From: an uncultured Clostridia bacterium
Lineage (GTDB): Bacteria > Bacillota > Clostridia > UBA1381
Direction: 5' to 3'
Length of the DNA stretch: 21,637 nt
Assembly (NCBI GenBank): GCA_934476075.1
Contig: CAKSNH010000026.1
Span: forward strand, 1 to 21,637
Shown here: positions 15,320-21,634 of the stretch, piece after piece
How the letters are laid out: every line of letters begins with the position of its first letter
Position numbering within the stretch: position 1 is the stretch's first letter
The notes under the pieces: generated by a model
Databases searched by the model: none
What the model saw: the letters and a program-made list of their open reading frames with translations, nothing else
What the model was told of the DNA's origin: nothing
Position numbers and translations under genes: made by a program

Positions 15320-15573
15320 ATTAACGTCTCCCTTTTGAATATAAATTATCATAATGAACAATATCCAGCACTATTCATTTCTAATGATACTATTACATAG
15401 GTGCACAAATACCGGATAATTTTGAAATTTTATAAACAATAAACTGATTTCGGACAAAAAATTGTGTTTTAAGCGTACATCAAAATTTATGCAAAACATA
15501 AAATTCAAATTTATGATATTATGTATAACTATGCAATAAAATATTATAACAAAATAGTCTATTAAAATTGCAT
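15320..15573 (-). other. Long AT-rich leader of the aminotransferase gene
   Basis: If the promoter at 15580-15608 is used, the mRNA has a leader of about 254 bases. I see no T-box features (no TGGNACCGCG-type antiterminator), no obvious Leu/Ile/Val-rich leader peptide with a ribosome site, and no leader terminator. The length remains unexplained. Confidence 0.35.
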
Positions 15574-15579
15574 ATTTAT

Positions 15580-15608
15580 ATTATAGCACGCAAACAGAAT
15601 AATGTCCA
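15580..15608 (-). promoter_or_regulatory. Promoter of the aminotransferase gene
   Basis: On the minus strand TGGACA (15608-15603, 5 of 6) and TATAAT (15585-15580) are separated by 17 bases. It is the best promoter-like pair found in the divergent region. Confidence 0.55.
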
Positions 15609-15916
15609 GACCTTATAACGTTTTATTTGTTTAAAAATGCAAAATTTTTATATATTTTTTAGTAAAAATGTATGCTTGTCAATGATGCGGTACACAATAG
15701 CTCAGAAATTTTGTTATCTTGCAGAAATAATCAATATATGATTTCCAATTAAGATGATATATAGGAAACAGGTTATATTTATAGTTATGCAACTAAAATG
15801 AATAAGCCGTTTGTGCAGCATAGAAATATTTATTTGTATAGGGAGGAAGTTTATCTTTACATGATTGTAATGTATGGTTGTGTTAATTTCATAAACAGAA
15901 AATAAATCAAATTTTA
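15609..15916. other. AT-rich divergent intergenic region, nothing recognised
   Basis: About 300 bases lie between the two divergent promoters. I see no coding frame with a ribosome site, no RNA gene and no strong hairpin here. A vestigial GGGAGGAAG at 15841-15849 is not followed by a meaningful frame. Confidence 0.5.
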
Positions 15917-15945
15917 TTGAATATTGATTAAAAATATGATAAAAT
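15917..15945 (+). promoter_or_regulatory. Possible promoter of the WYL regulator operon
   Basis: TTGAAT (15917-15922) and TAAAAT (15940-15945) are 17 bases apart. A second TATAAT at 16036-16041 lacks a good -35. Either would leave a leader before the ATG at 16105. Confidence 0.4.
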
Positions 15946-16104
15946 AATGGAAAAAATAGTGCTTATACATATGGAATGGCAATAAAAATTATTATTTTGT
16001 AAATCACTGTGCATTTTATGGTACATCTGATTTGTTATAATAAATATGACAAGGATATAAAGCTTGTATCGTCGAGTAAAATTTTCAAAGATAAAGGAGA
16101 CATT

Positions 16105-17091
16105 ATGAAATTTTCAAATCAGAAATTAAAAATGCTCTATATTATGAAAATACTTCTTGAAAAAACTGATGAGGAACATACGCTCACAGTCCCTGAAATA
16201 ATAGGTGAACTTGCAAAATTGGGTATTTCCGCAGAACGAAGGAGTATATATGATGATATTGAATATTTAAAACTTTTTGATATTGACATATGCACAAAAA
16301 AATCAAAAACAACAGGTTATTTTGTAGCAAACAGAGAATTTGAATTGCCGGAACTAAAACTTCTTGTTGACAGTATTCAATCCGCAAAATTTATTACTCA
16401 AAAGAAAAGTTTAGAACTTATTTCAAAGATAGAAAAACTTACAAGTAAGGAAAATGCAAAGCAGCTTCACCGACAGGTGTTTGTTACAAACAGAGTAAAA
16501 ACTTTAAATGAGAGAATTTACTATAATATCGATAAAATATACGATGCCATATCAACAAATAAACAAATTAAATTTAAATACTTTGACATTAATATAAGTA
16601 AAGAAAAGGTATTTCGGAAGAATGGGGAATTTTATATACAATCTCCTGTATCTTTGACGTGGAATGATGAAAATTATTATCTTATTACTTATAATAAAAA
16701 ATATGACGATTATGTTCATTACAGAGTTGATAAAATGGACTGCATCGAATTATCCGATAAAGAAAGAATATTATCTGAAAAGCCTTTTGATTTATCAGTG
16801 TATACTAAAACAATGTTTCAGATGTTCGGAGGTGAAGAGGTTCGTGTAAGTATGAAATTTGAAAATGAACTTGTTGGGGTTATATATGATAAATTTGGAA
16901 TTGATATTCCGATTATTAAGGCTGATGATAATCATTTCATATGTAATGTCAATGTGGCGGTAAGTACGCAGTTTTTATCATGGATAATTAGCTTTGGCAG
17001 CCGTGCGGAAATTCTCTCACCCGATAGTGTTGTTGAGCAATTATATAATTTATTAAAAGAAACAAGAAAAGTTTATGAAGGAGTGGAATGA
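16105..17091 (+). CDS. WYL-domain transcriptional regulator
   Basis: The 328-residue protein is a DNA-binding regulator of the DeoR-like WYL group. Residues about 1-75 form a winged helix-turn-helix (KMLYIMKILLEKTD, then LGISAERRSIYDDIEYL). The WYL domain (about 145-215) has W186 and YYL at 191-193 in place of WYL, followed by YVHYRVDKMDCIE. A C-terminal WCX-like extension (about 245-325) completes the usual plan. WYL domains bind small ligands or nucleic acid and often control defence or stress genes. The start at 16105 is preceded by AAAGGAG; an upstream in-frame ATG at 16009 lacks one. It overlaps the following lipoprotein gene by ATGA, suggesting a shared transcript. Its ligand and targets are unknown. 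Confidence 0.85.
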   Translation: MKFSNQKLKMLYIMKILLEKTDEEHTLTVPEIIGELAKLGISAERRSIYDDIEYLKLFDIDICTKKSKTTGYFVANREFELPELKLLVDSIQSAKFITQKKSLELISKIEKLTSKENAKQLHRQVFVTNRVKTLNERIYYNIDKIYDAISTNKQIKFKYFDINISKEKVFRKNGEFYIQSPVSLTWNDENYYLITYNKKYDDYVHYRVDKMDCIELSDKERILSEKPFDLSVYTKTMFQMFGGEEVRVSMKFENELVGVIYDKFGIDIPIIKADDNHFICNVNVAVSTQFLSWIISFGSRAEILSPDSVVEQLYNLLKETRKVYEGVE

Positions 17092-18089
17092 AGATGAAAA
17101 AAATTATAACACTATTATTAGCGTGTTGCTTTGTATTTTCATTGGCAGGCTGTAAGAAAGAAATGACACTTAATTTAATCTACGGAGATAGAACGGGCAC
17201 ATATTCAGGAGATGTTAATGAGCAGGGCTTGCCAAACGGACAGGGGAAATTTACATCAGTCAATTCAGACGGCGGAAAATGGACTTATGAGGGAGAGTTT
17301 AAAAACGGTCATTTTGACGGTGAAGGTAAAACAACTTGGGAAAGCGGACAAGTTGAAATCGGTACATATAAAGATGATGTTATTGTACCGCTAAAAGGTG
17401 ATGAAATTAAGACATTATACACTACACCTGAAAATCTCAAAAATCATTATGTGGAATTGACAGGAATTGTTTTTACTGCTCCCGAATATTCAGACGATGG
17501 TGTATGCGTTCAAATGATGTCAGATATTAAAAATCATGACAATAATACAATAGTATATATTCATGACAAAGATTTTAAAGTAAATGAAGATGATTATTTG
17601 CATATTGTAGGTCGTGTAGATGATAAATTCACAGGAAAAAATGCCTTGGGCGGCGAAGTGACAGCACCTGTAATTACAGCTAGGGAATATGAAATTTACA
17701 GCTATATAGATGCACTTGCTCCTACTTTGAAAACTGTTGATGTAAATCAAACGCAAACTCAGCTTGGTTATTCTGTAACAGTACAGAAGGTTGAATATGC
17801 GGAAAATGAAACAAGAGTATATTTTAAAGTAGATAATCAAGGTTCTGATAAGTTTTCAGTGTATAGCTTTAATACCAAATTAACTCAGAATGGCAAGCAA
17901 TACGAAGAACAAGATAATTGGGACGCAAAATATCCTGAAATACAGACGGATTTGCTTGTCGGTAATTCAAGTGAAGGTATTATAGCATTTCCTCCGATTT
18001 CCGATGGTGCATTTAGCTTGATTATTGAGGGCAGTTCTGATAATTGGAAAGAAACTTTATCGCCGTATGTATTTAATATTGAAGGATAA
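17088..18089 (+). CDS. MORN-repeat lipoprotein with C-terminal Ig-like domain
   Basis: The 333-residue product is a membrane-anchored surface lipoprotein: residues 1-21 form a signal with lipobox LAGC, Cys22 being the lipidated residue. Residues about 38-95 hold MORN-type repeats (GLPNGQGKFT and YEGEFKNGHFDGEGKTTW). Residues about 105-205 look like a small beta-barrel module (YVELTGIVFTAP to LHIVGRVDDKF), and the C-terminus (about 220-333) resembles the DUF4352-like immunoglobulin fold of clostridial lipoproteins. The gene starts by ATGA overlap with the WYL gene; a second ATG at 17094 is also possible, with AAGGAG at 17078-17083 serving either. The function is unknown. Broken coding sequence continues in the same frame directly after its stop. 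Confidence 0.75.
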   Translation: MKMKKIITLLLACCFVFSLAGCKKEMTLNLIYGDRTGTYSGDVNEQGLPNGQGKFTSVNSDGGKWTYEGEFKNGHFDGEGKTTWESGQVEIGTYKDDVIVPLKGDEIKTLYTTPENLKNHYVELTGIVFTAPEYSDDGVCVQMMSDIKNHDNNTIVYIHDKDFKVNEDDYLHIVGRVDDKFTGKNALGGEVTAPVITAREYEIYSYIDALAPTLKTVDVNQTQTQLGYSVTVQKVEYAENETRVYFKVDNQGSDKFSVYSFNTKLTQNGKQYEEQDNWDAKYPEIQTDLLVGNSSEGIIAFPPISDGAFSLIIEGSSDNWKETLSPYVFNIEG

Positions 18090-18411
18090 AATAAATATGA
18101 GGACGCAATAGCGGCTGAGAAGATAGAAAATGCTATTGTTATCACAAAAGACGGCGAAGTGTGGCAATGTTTCGGAATTGCCAACAGAGTATAGTTTCAG
18201 CGGTGATGATTATGACTTATTTGAATACTATAAATTGCCGTTATTGAGGGGTGTCGATGAAAAGTACATATACGAGTTTAACAGAAGAGGTAAAGTAATA
18301 GACGATACAAGTGACATAACAGGTGAAATGACTTTTGAAAATTACAATCATTGGAATAATATTGAGATTGCAAAAGAAATAGGAATAGGTTATTGGAGGT
18401 GGAAAAAATGA
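18090..18411 (+). pseudogene. Broken C-terminal fragment of a toxin-like or phage-associated protein
   Basis: Two overlapping frames encode pieces of one protein. The first (18090-18191, stop TAG 18192-18194) has no start codon, begins right after the lipoprotein stop in the same frame, and reads ENAIVITKDGEVWQCFGIANRV. The second (about 18145-18411) reads ELPTEYSFSGDDYDLFEYY, then LRGVDEKYIYEFNRRGK, MTFENYNHW and the end GIGYWRWKK. In relatives I remember, these two pieces are joined by a segment with an HNHP motif, as in JAB-like peptidase folds; here that segment is missing, so a deletion plus frameshift is likely. The N-terminus is also lost. The stop overlaps the next gene by ATGA. The family link is from memory and needs a search. 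Confidence 0.6.
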
Positions 18412-18640
18412 CAAAGGAACAAGCAAATGAAGAAATCCATAAATTGATAAAAGAAAGAAGAAGGCGTGCTGACGAACTGATAAAAGAGGCGAAAGAAAAC
18501 GGAACATGGTTGCCGGGGTTGGATTCCAACAGAGCATTATTCAAACCGTTGGACGATGAAATATGGGGAAGAATTCAGCAAATACAGGCACAAATAGACA
18601 AGTAAAGTAAAAATATATTGCATTTTATGTAATACTGTGG
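18407..18640 (+). repeat. Duplicated unit, copy 1 (small gene plus 3' flank)
   Basis: The unit begins AATGACAAAGGAACAAGCAA and ends with a 3' noncoding tail containing AAAAATATATTGCATTTTAT and GTAATACTG. The same borders recur at 18711-18946. The ends are nearly identical, while the middle of the gene has diverged. Confidence 0.7.
18408..18605 (+). CDS. Small charged protein, TKEQANEE paralogue 1
   Basis: This 65-residue protein is not recognised as a known family. It looks like two amphipathic helices: a very charged first half (TKEQANEEIHKLIKERRRR), a central turn WLPGLDSN, and a second helix ending IQAQIDK. It has no signal peptide or membrane segment. It starts by ATGA overlap with the broken fragment upstream, whose terminal codons (YWRW) provide the TGGAGGTGG ribosome site. 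That coupling to a toxin-like C-terminus, with three relatives downstream, suggests an immunity-type partner; this is inference. Paralogue 2 shares the first eight residues, the G-L-D-S-N turn and the AQID end. Confidence 0.65.
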   Translation: MTKEQANEEIHKLIKERRRRADELIKEAKENGTWLPGLDSNRALFKPLDDEIWGRIQQIQAQIDK

Positions 18641-18680
18641 TGTTATTTGATTGTATAAATAATATTATGGGGTGGATAAA

Positions 18681-18743
18681 ATGTTTTGTAGAAAGTGTGG
18701 CAAAGGAATTAATGACAAAGGAACAAGCAAACGAAGAAGGTAA
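18681..18743 (+). pseudogene. Start of a zinc-ribbon protein cut off by the duplicated unit
   Basis: An ATG at 18681 behind GGGGTGG encodes MFCRKCGKGIND, the typical first knuckle (CxxC) of small zinc-ribbon proteins. After about 12 residues the frame runs into the duplicated unit and stops (TAA 18741-18743) before a second CxxC. It appears to be the remains of another gene whose 5' end was joined to paralogue 2, at the shared word AATGACAAAGG. Confidence 0.5.
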
Positions 18744-18946
18744 GAAAGTTGCCGAAAAATACGAAAGAAAGCGCAAGGAGATAGAGAAGAAGGCGAAAGA
18801 GGAAGGTATATGGATTTACGGCGGATTGGATTCAAATGAATATTTGTTCAAAGAGGCTCGTAAAGAACTATATGATGAGTTTAATAAAATAAGAGCACAA
18901 ATAGACAATTAAAGCAAAAATATATTGCATTTTATGTAATACTGCG
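18711..18946 (+). repeat. Duplicated unit, copy 2
   Basis: Second copy of the unit at 18407-18640, about 304-306 bases further on. The noncoding tail is the best conserved part, with a 29-base identity beginning AAAAATATATTGC. Confidence 0.7.
18712..18912 (+). CDS. Small charged protein, TKEQANEE paralogue 2
   Basis: This 66-residue protein is a diverged copy of the gene at 18408: MTKEQANEE at the start, a charged helix (KVAEKYERKRKEIEKKAKEEG), the turn GGLDSN, and an end KIRAQIDN. The middle differs by many residues while the reading frame is intact, so it has been kept under selection or split some time ago. The ribosome site AAAGGA at 18702-18707 comes from the zinc-ribbon fragment that now lies upstream. 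A longer start at 18637 (GTG) lacks a ribosome site and would read through that fragment in the wrong frame. Function unknown. Confidence 0.6.
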   Translation: MTKEQANEEGKKVAEKYERKRKEIEKKAKEEGIWIYGGLDSNEYLFKEARKELYDEFNKIRAQIDN

Positions 18947-18976
18947 GAAAGAAGAAATACAGATAGTGATAGTTAA

Positions 18977-19132
18977 TTCTTAAACCATGAACTTACAGAA
19001 TTAAAGTATATGAAAGAGAATAATTACGATTACGAAATTGCACATAATTTTTCTACGGAAAGATATGATTGGCAATCAGTTGTTGACAGTATTATCGACA
19101 AGGACAAAATTAACCCGAAATGGTTAAAATAA
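18977..19132 (+). pseudogene. C-terminal fragment of an unidentified toxin-like protein
   Basis: An open frame with no start codon of its own near the beginning reads NHELTELKYMKENNYDYEIAH, continues NFSTERYDWQSVVDSI and ends INPKWLK. The pattern HELTE, a Tyr-rich stretch, then AH resembles C-terminal ends I associate with phage head-morphogenesis and polymorphic-toxin proteins, but I cannot name the family. An internal ATG at 19010 has no ribosome site. It is followed 16 bases later by a small gene, the usual arrangement of a toxin end and its immunity gene. Confidence 0.45.
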
Positions 19133-19148
19133 AAGGATGTGAGAGTTT

Positions 19149-19394
19149 ATGATGACTTATATAAGATTTTTGAAGAGAGAAAATGTTTTTATCACATATG
19201 AGTATGGAAGAAATAAAAACGAATTGATTGGTACAGTGACAATAGATATTTCAAATAAAGAAAATTGTAAGTTTTCGTTTTATAAAGGCTCTAAAATTCA
19301 GAAGTTTTGTACATCAACTTCTCATACTATTGCTATGATTTATAAATTTATAAATCAGAATGACTTTCCGAAAGAATATGTTTATGCTTGCTGA
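19149..19394 (+). CDS. Small hypothetical protein, possible immunity protein
   Basis: The 81-residue product is not recognised. It looks like a beta-rich start (TYIRFLKRENVFITYEYGR, ELIGTVTIDISN, KFSFYKG) followed by a helix (SHTIAMIYKFINQ). No signal or membrane segment is seen. AAAGGATGTGAGAG lies upstream, and a second ATG at 19152 is equally possible. Its place directly behind the toxin-like C-terminal fragment suggests the cognate immunity gene; this is inference from position only. A GAGGTGGAAAAATGAC word follows its stop and matches the starts of the neighbouring small genes. Confidence 0.5.
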   Translation: MMTYIRFLKRENVFITYEYGRNKNELIGTVTIDISNKENCKFSFYKGSKIQKFCTSTSHTIAMIYKFINQNDFPKEYVYAC

Positions 19395-19403
19395 GGTGGA
19401 AAA

Positions 19404-19453
19404 ATGACAATACAGATGGAGGTGTAGGGTATTGGAGAAAGAAGAAAGAGAGA
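19404..19453 (+). pseudogene. Decayed start of a small-gene unit with toxin-tail relic
   Basis: ATGACAATACAGATGGAGG differs from the start of the intact gene at 19662 (ATGACAGATACAGAT) mainly by one missing G, and the frame stops after seven codons. Overlapping it, the codons from 19424 read VGYWRKKKER, close to the GIGYWRWKK tail at 18382-18411. The stretch therefore looks like a scrambled junction of both parts. The match is short, so this call is tentative. Confidence 0.35.
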
Positions 19454-19632
19454 GGTTAGCCAATGAAGAGTGTAGAAAAGTTTTATTGGAATGTAAAAAG
19501 ATGAATGATGGGATAACCGAAAAGTATAAAAATGAGCCGGGAATGGACGGACATTCAGATGAATACAGACAAGTGAAAGAGTACTTTTTCAGAAAACAGC
19601 GTGAAATAAACGAGAAATACGGATTGATTTAA
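19432..19632 (+). CDS. Small charged protein, EPGMDGH paralogue 3
   Basis: This 66-residue protein has the same two-helix look as its neighbours: ERERLANEECRKVLLECKK, a turn NEPGMDGHS, then EYRQVKEYFFRKQREINEKYG. It is clearly related to the gene at 19662 (shared EKYK-EPG-DGH core and an EI-KYG end). The PG-[LM]-D-[SG]-[NH] turn also links it, more distantly, to paralogues 1 and 2. The start is a TTG, 9 bases after GGAGG at 19418-19422; no ATG with a ribosome site exists in this frame, possibly because the original start was damaged. Function unknown; immunity-type role is inferred from context. Confidence 0.55.
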   Translation: MEKEERERLANEECRKVLLECKKMNDGITEKYKNEPGMDGHSDEYRQVKEYFFRKQREINEKYGLI

Positions 19633-19633
19633 A

Positions 19634-19664
19634 GCAGAATAGGTTATCAGAGGTGGAAAAAATG
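19634..19664 (+). pseudogene. Relic of the toxin-like C-terminal tail
   Basis: Between two small genes, the codons read SRIGYQRWKK and then TGA, matching the end GIGYWRWKK at 18382-18411. Only the last ten codons remain. The TGA overlaps the next ATG exactly as at 18408, and AGAGGTGG within the tail provides that gene's ribosome site. Confidence 0.5.
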
Positions 19665-19862
19665 ACAGATACAGATAAAGAAAAAATGGAAATTGAATTA
19701 AGAGCCGTATGGGATGAATGTAAAAAACAACACGATGAGTTAGATGAAAAATATAAGCATGAACCCGGAATTGATGGACATGGTAAGGAACATAGGAAGA
19801 TAACACTGGAAGCTGTTCAAAAGGCAGATGAAATTAAAAAGAAATACGGATATATTCTGTAA
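19662..19862 (+). CDS. Small charged protein, EPGIDGH paralogue 4
   Basis: The 66-residue product is a paralogue of the gene at 19432: MEIELRAVWDECKKQHDELDE, then EKYKHEPGIDGHGKEHRK, then a helix ending ADEIKKKYGYIL. It is predicted cytoplasmic and mainly helical. The ATG at 19662 is preceded by GAGGTGG and overlaps the stop of the toxin-tail relic, the same arrangement as paralogue 1. A GTG at 19653 is possible but would place the start within the ribosome site. Function unknown. Confidence 0.6.
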   Translation: MTDTDKEKMEIELRAVWDECKKQHDELDEKYKHEPGIDGHGKEHRKITLEAVQKADEIKKKYGYIL

Positions 19863-19888
19863 AAAATTTTGAGAAATCATAAAAAATT

Positions 19889-19942
19889 ATGACTTATGAC
19901 GGAAGTATCAAGATTGACACCAAGGGTATCGATGATGGTTGA
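19889..19942 (+). pseudogene. Short N-terminal fragment resembling tape-measure-like proteins
   Basis: The frame reads MTYDGSIKIDTKGIDDG and stops. The words DGSIKIDTK are typical, as I remember them, of the first residues of phage tail tape-measure and related large secreted proteins. No ribosome site at good distance is seen and the rest of such a gene is absent. The match is short and could be chance. Confidence 0.35.
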
Positions 19943-20010
19943 AGAAGAACAGATGGTTGTTATAACAAAAATTCAGACGGAAGAAAAATAATATCTTTAT
20001 TTAGAGTAGT

Positions 20011-20053
20011 AAAAACCGCCCGTGCAAAGAGAAAATCTTTGTTCGGGCGGTTT
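20011..20053 (-). terminator. Terminator of the MATE gene, possibly bidirectional
   Basis: AAACCGCCCG (20013-20022) pairs with CGGGCGGTTT (20044-20053), with an inner CAAAG/CTTTG. On the minus strand the stem is followed by five T (A run at 20011-20015), suiting the MATE gene. The plus-strand T tract is short, so it may also stop transcripts from the small-gene region. Confidence 0.85.
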
Positions 20054-20093
20054 GTCTATAAAATTTATATAACAATAAAATAATTGATATTTT

Positions 20094-21455
20094 TTACATA
20101 TCATGTACCAGATTTTTAATCCATTTATTGCTTTTAATTCTGAAAAATACAATTATACATTTCACAAATTCCTCACATAATGAGCAGAAATATACAATAC
20201 GCACATCAAGGTGCAGCCAAATGCCTGTTATAAGCATCAGCGGAATACTTATACCCCATACACCAAAACCGTCAACCAACAATGATACAATCGTATCACC
20301 GCCGCTACGCATTGAACCGACTATATGCACATAGTTAAATCCCTTAAACGGAATAACCAATGTGGATATGGCGATTAGTTCATAAGTAAGCTGTTTGATT
20401 TCGGGGTCAATGTTGTAGAATGAAAGGAATACAGGTCTTATCAATAGCATTATCGCACAGAATATTAAACTGATAATCGGAATAAGCAATGTAAATGTGT
20501 GCGAATATTGTATTGCAGTTTTCTCATCATTAGCCCCGATTTTCTGCCCAATCATAATTCCTGCCGCACTGCCCATGCCCATCAGAAATACCATCATCAT
20601 ATTTTCAAGCACTTTTGTGATATTCATTGCGGCTACCGCATCGGTGGACAGTCTGCCGAATATCGCCGAATATATTGCTATGCCGACCGACCAAACCCCT
20701 TCGTTCAATATAACAGGCAATGTTATTTTTACAAATCTTTTCAAGAATACATATGTTACGCTTGTTATATGATTGAAATGTACTTGAATGACGGGAAGTT
20801 TACCGTATGTTATAGTTAGGTTCAATATTAATTCTACGCCTCTGGCAATAATTGTGCCGATTGCCGCTCCCCGTACACCCATGGGTGCGATACCGAATTT
20901 GCCGAAAATAAATACATAATTGAAAAAAGCATTTATAAACAGCGACAATATCGAAATGTAAAGAGGTATCTGCGATTTGCCGACAGCACGCATAGCCGAC
21001 GAATAGGTAAATGACAATGCCATCGGTATATACGATATTGCAATAAGACGCATATACTGACTGCCGTATGAAATAACTTGACCATCGTGCGTGAACAAGC
21101 CTATCAGCCATGCGGGAGCGAATAATGCAAGTGCGGTAAAAATGACCGCAATAGAAAGTGTTCCCACTAAATTCAGTGCAATGGAACGCTTCAGATTATC
21201 ATAGTCCTTTTTGCCGTAAAACTGCGATATAAATATGCAGCAGCCGGTACAAACACCGAACAGCAGTGTAGACAGTACAAGAAAGATTTGATTTGCAAAG
21301 CCGACCGCCGCAATGACTTCGCTGCCGAGCGAGCCTATCATAATATTATCCAAAGCATTTAAAGTGGTGTTAATTAAATTTTGAAATGCAATAGGTAAGG
21401 ACAATGTAAAGAGTGTGGATAAAAAAACTTTATCCTTTATAAGTGTTTTTGCCAT
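20094..21455 (-). CDS. MATE-family efflux transporter
   Basis: The 453-residue integral membrane protein has about 12 helices in two similar halves, the MATE plan (NorM/MepA-like Na+- or H+-coupled multidrug exporters). Recognisable segments are LSLPIAFQNLINTTLNALD (helix 1, N-lobe), the FISQFYGKKDYDNLKRS loop, MRLIAISYIPMALSFTYSSA, and in the second half ITLPVILNEGVWSVG, GMGSAAGIMIGQKIGA and GSMRSGGDTIVSLLVDG. Length is normal for the family. AAAGGAGAG lies just before the ATG, and a promoter and terminator frame it as a single-gene unit. The substrate cannot be read from the sequence. Confidence 0.92.
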   Translation of the reverse strand: MAKTLIKDKVFLSTLFTLSLPIAFQNLINTTLNALDNIMIGSLGSEVIAAVGFANQIFLVLSTLLFGVCTGCCIFISQFYGKKDYDNLKRSIALNLVGTLSIAVIFTALALFAPAWLIGLFTHDGQVISYGSQYMRLIAISYIPMALSFTYSSAMRAVGKSQIPLYISILSLFINAFFNYVFIFGKFGIAPMGVRGAAIGTIIARGVELILNLTITYGKLPVIQVHFNHITSVTYVFLKRFVKITLPVILNEGVWSVGIAIYSAIFGRLSTDAVAAMNITKVLENMMMVFLMGMGSAAGIMIGQKIGANDEKTAIQYSHTFTLLIPIISLIFCAIMLLIRPVFLSFYNIDPEIKQLTYELIAISTLVIPFKGFNYVHIVGSMRSGGDTIVSLLVDGFGVWGISIPLMLITGIWLHLDVRIVYFCSLCEEFVKCIIVFFRIKSNKWIKNLVHDM

Positions 21456-21502
21456 GTTTACTCTCCTTTATTAGTGCAATATAACTTTTTAACGTAAGAT
21501 AT

Positions 21503-21531
21503 ATCATAACACAATAAATGTGATATTGCAA
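21503..21531 (-). promoter_or_regulatory. Promoter of the MATE gene
   Basis: On the minus strand TTGCAA (21531-21526) and TATGAT (21508-21503) are 17 bases apart, about 50 bases before the start codon. The -35 is the same as that of the PL4 promoter. Confidence 0.65.
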
Positions 21532-21589
21532 GAAAATTTCAGAATAAAAAATATTATATGTTGTAGGTTTACAATAGATGTGTTACATT

Positions 21590-21634
21590 CCGCAATATTT
21601 TGTTACGAGATAAACTCATAACAAAATATTACGG
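21590..21634. repeat. Long 20-bp inverted repeat at the window edge
   Basis: Positions 21590-21609 pair with 21615-21634 around a 5-base loop with only two mismatches, both of which can be G-U pairs on one strand. No T run follows inside the window. It may be the terminator of a gene beyond the edge or an intergenic repeat. Confidence 0.6.

Noticed and set aside
15320..15573. T-box leader for the aminotransferase
   Set aside because: No T-box consensus, specifier loop or terminator/antiterminator pair could be seen on the minus strand.
15609..15916. Hidden small gene behind GGGAGGAAG at 15841
   Set aside because: No start codon with a meaningful open frame follows at the right distance.
16009..16104. 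N-terminal extension of the WYL regulator
   Set aside because: No ribosome site precedes 16009, while AAAGGAG precedes the ATG at 16105, where the family similarity begins.
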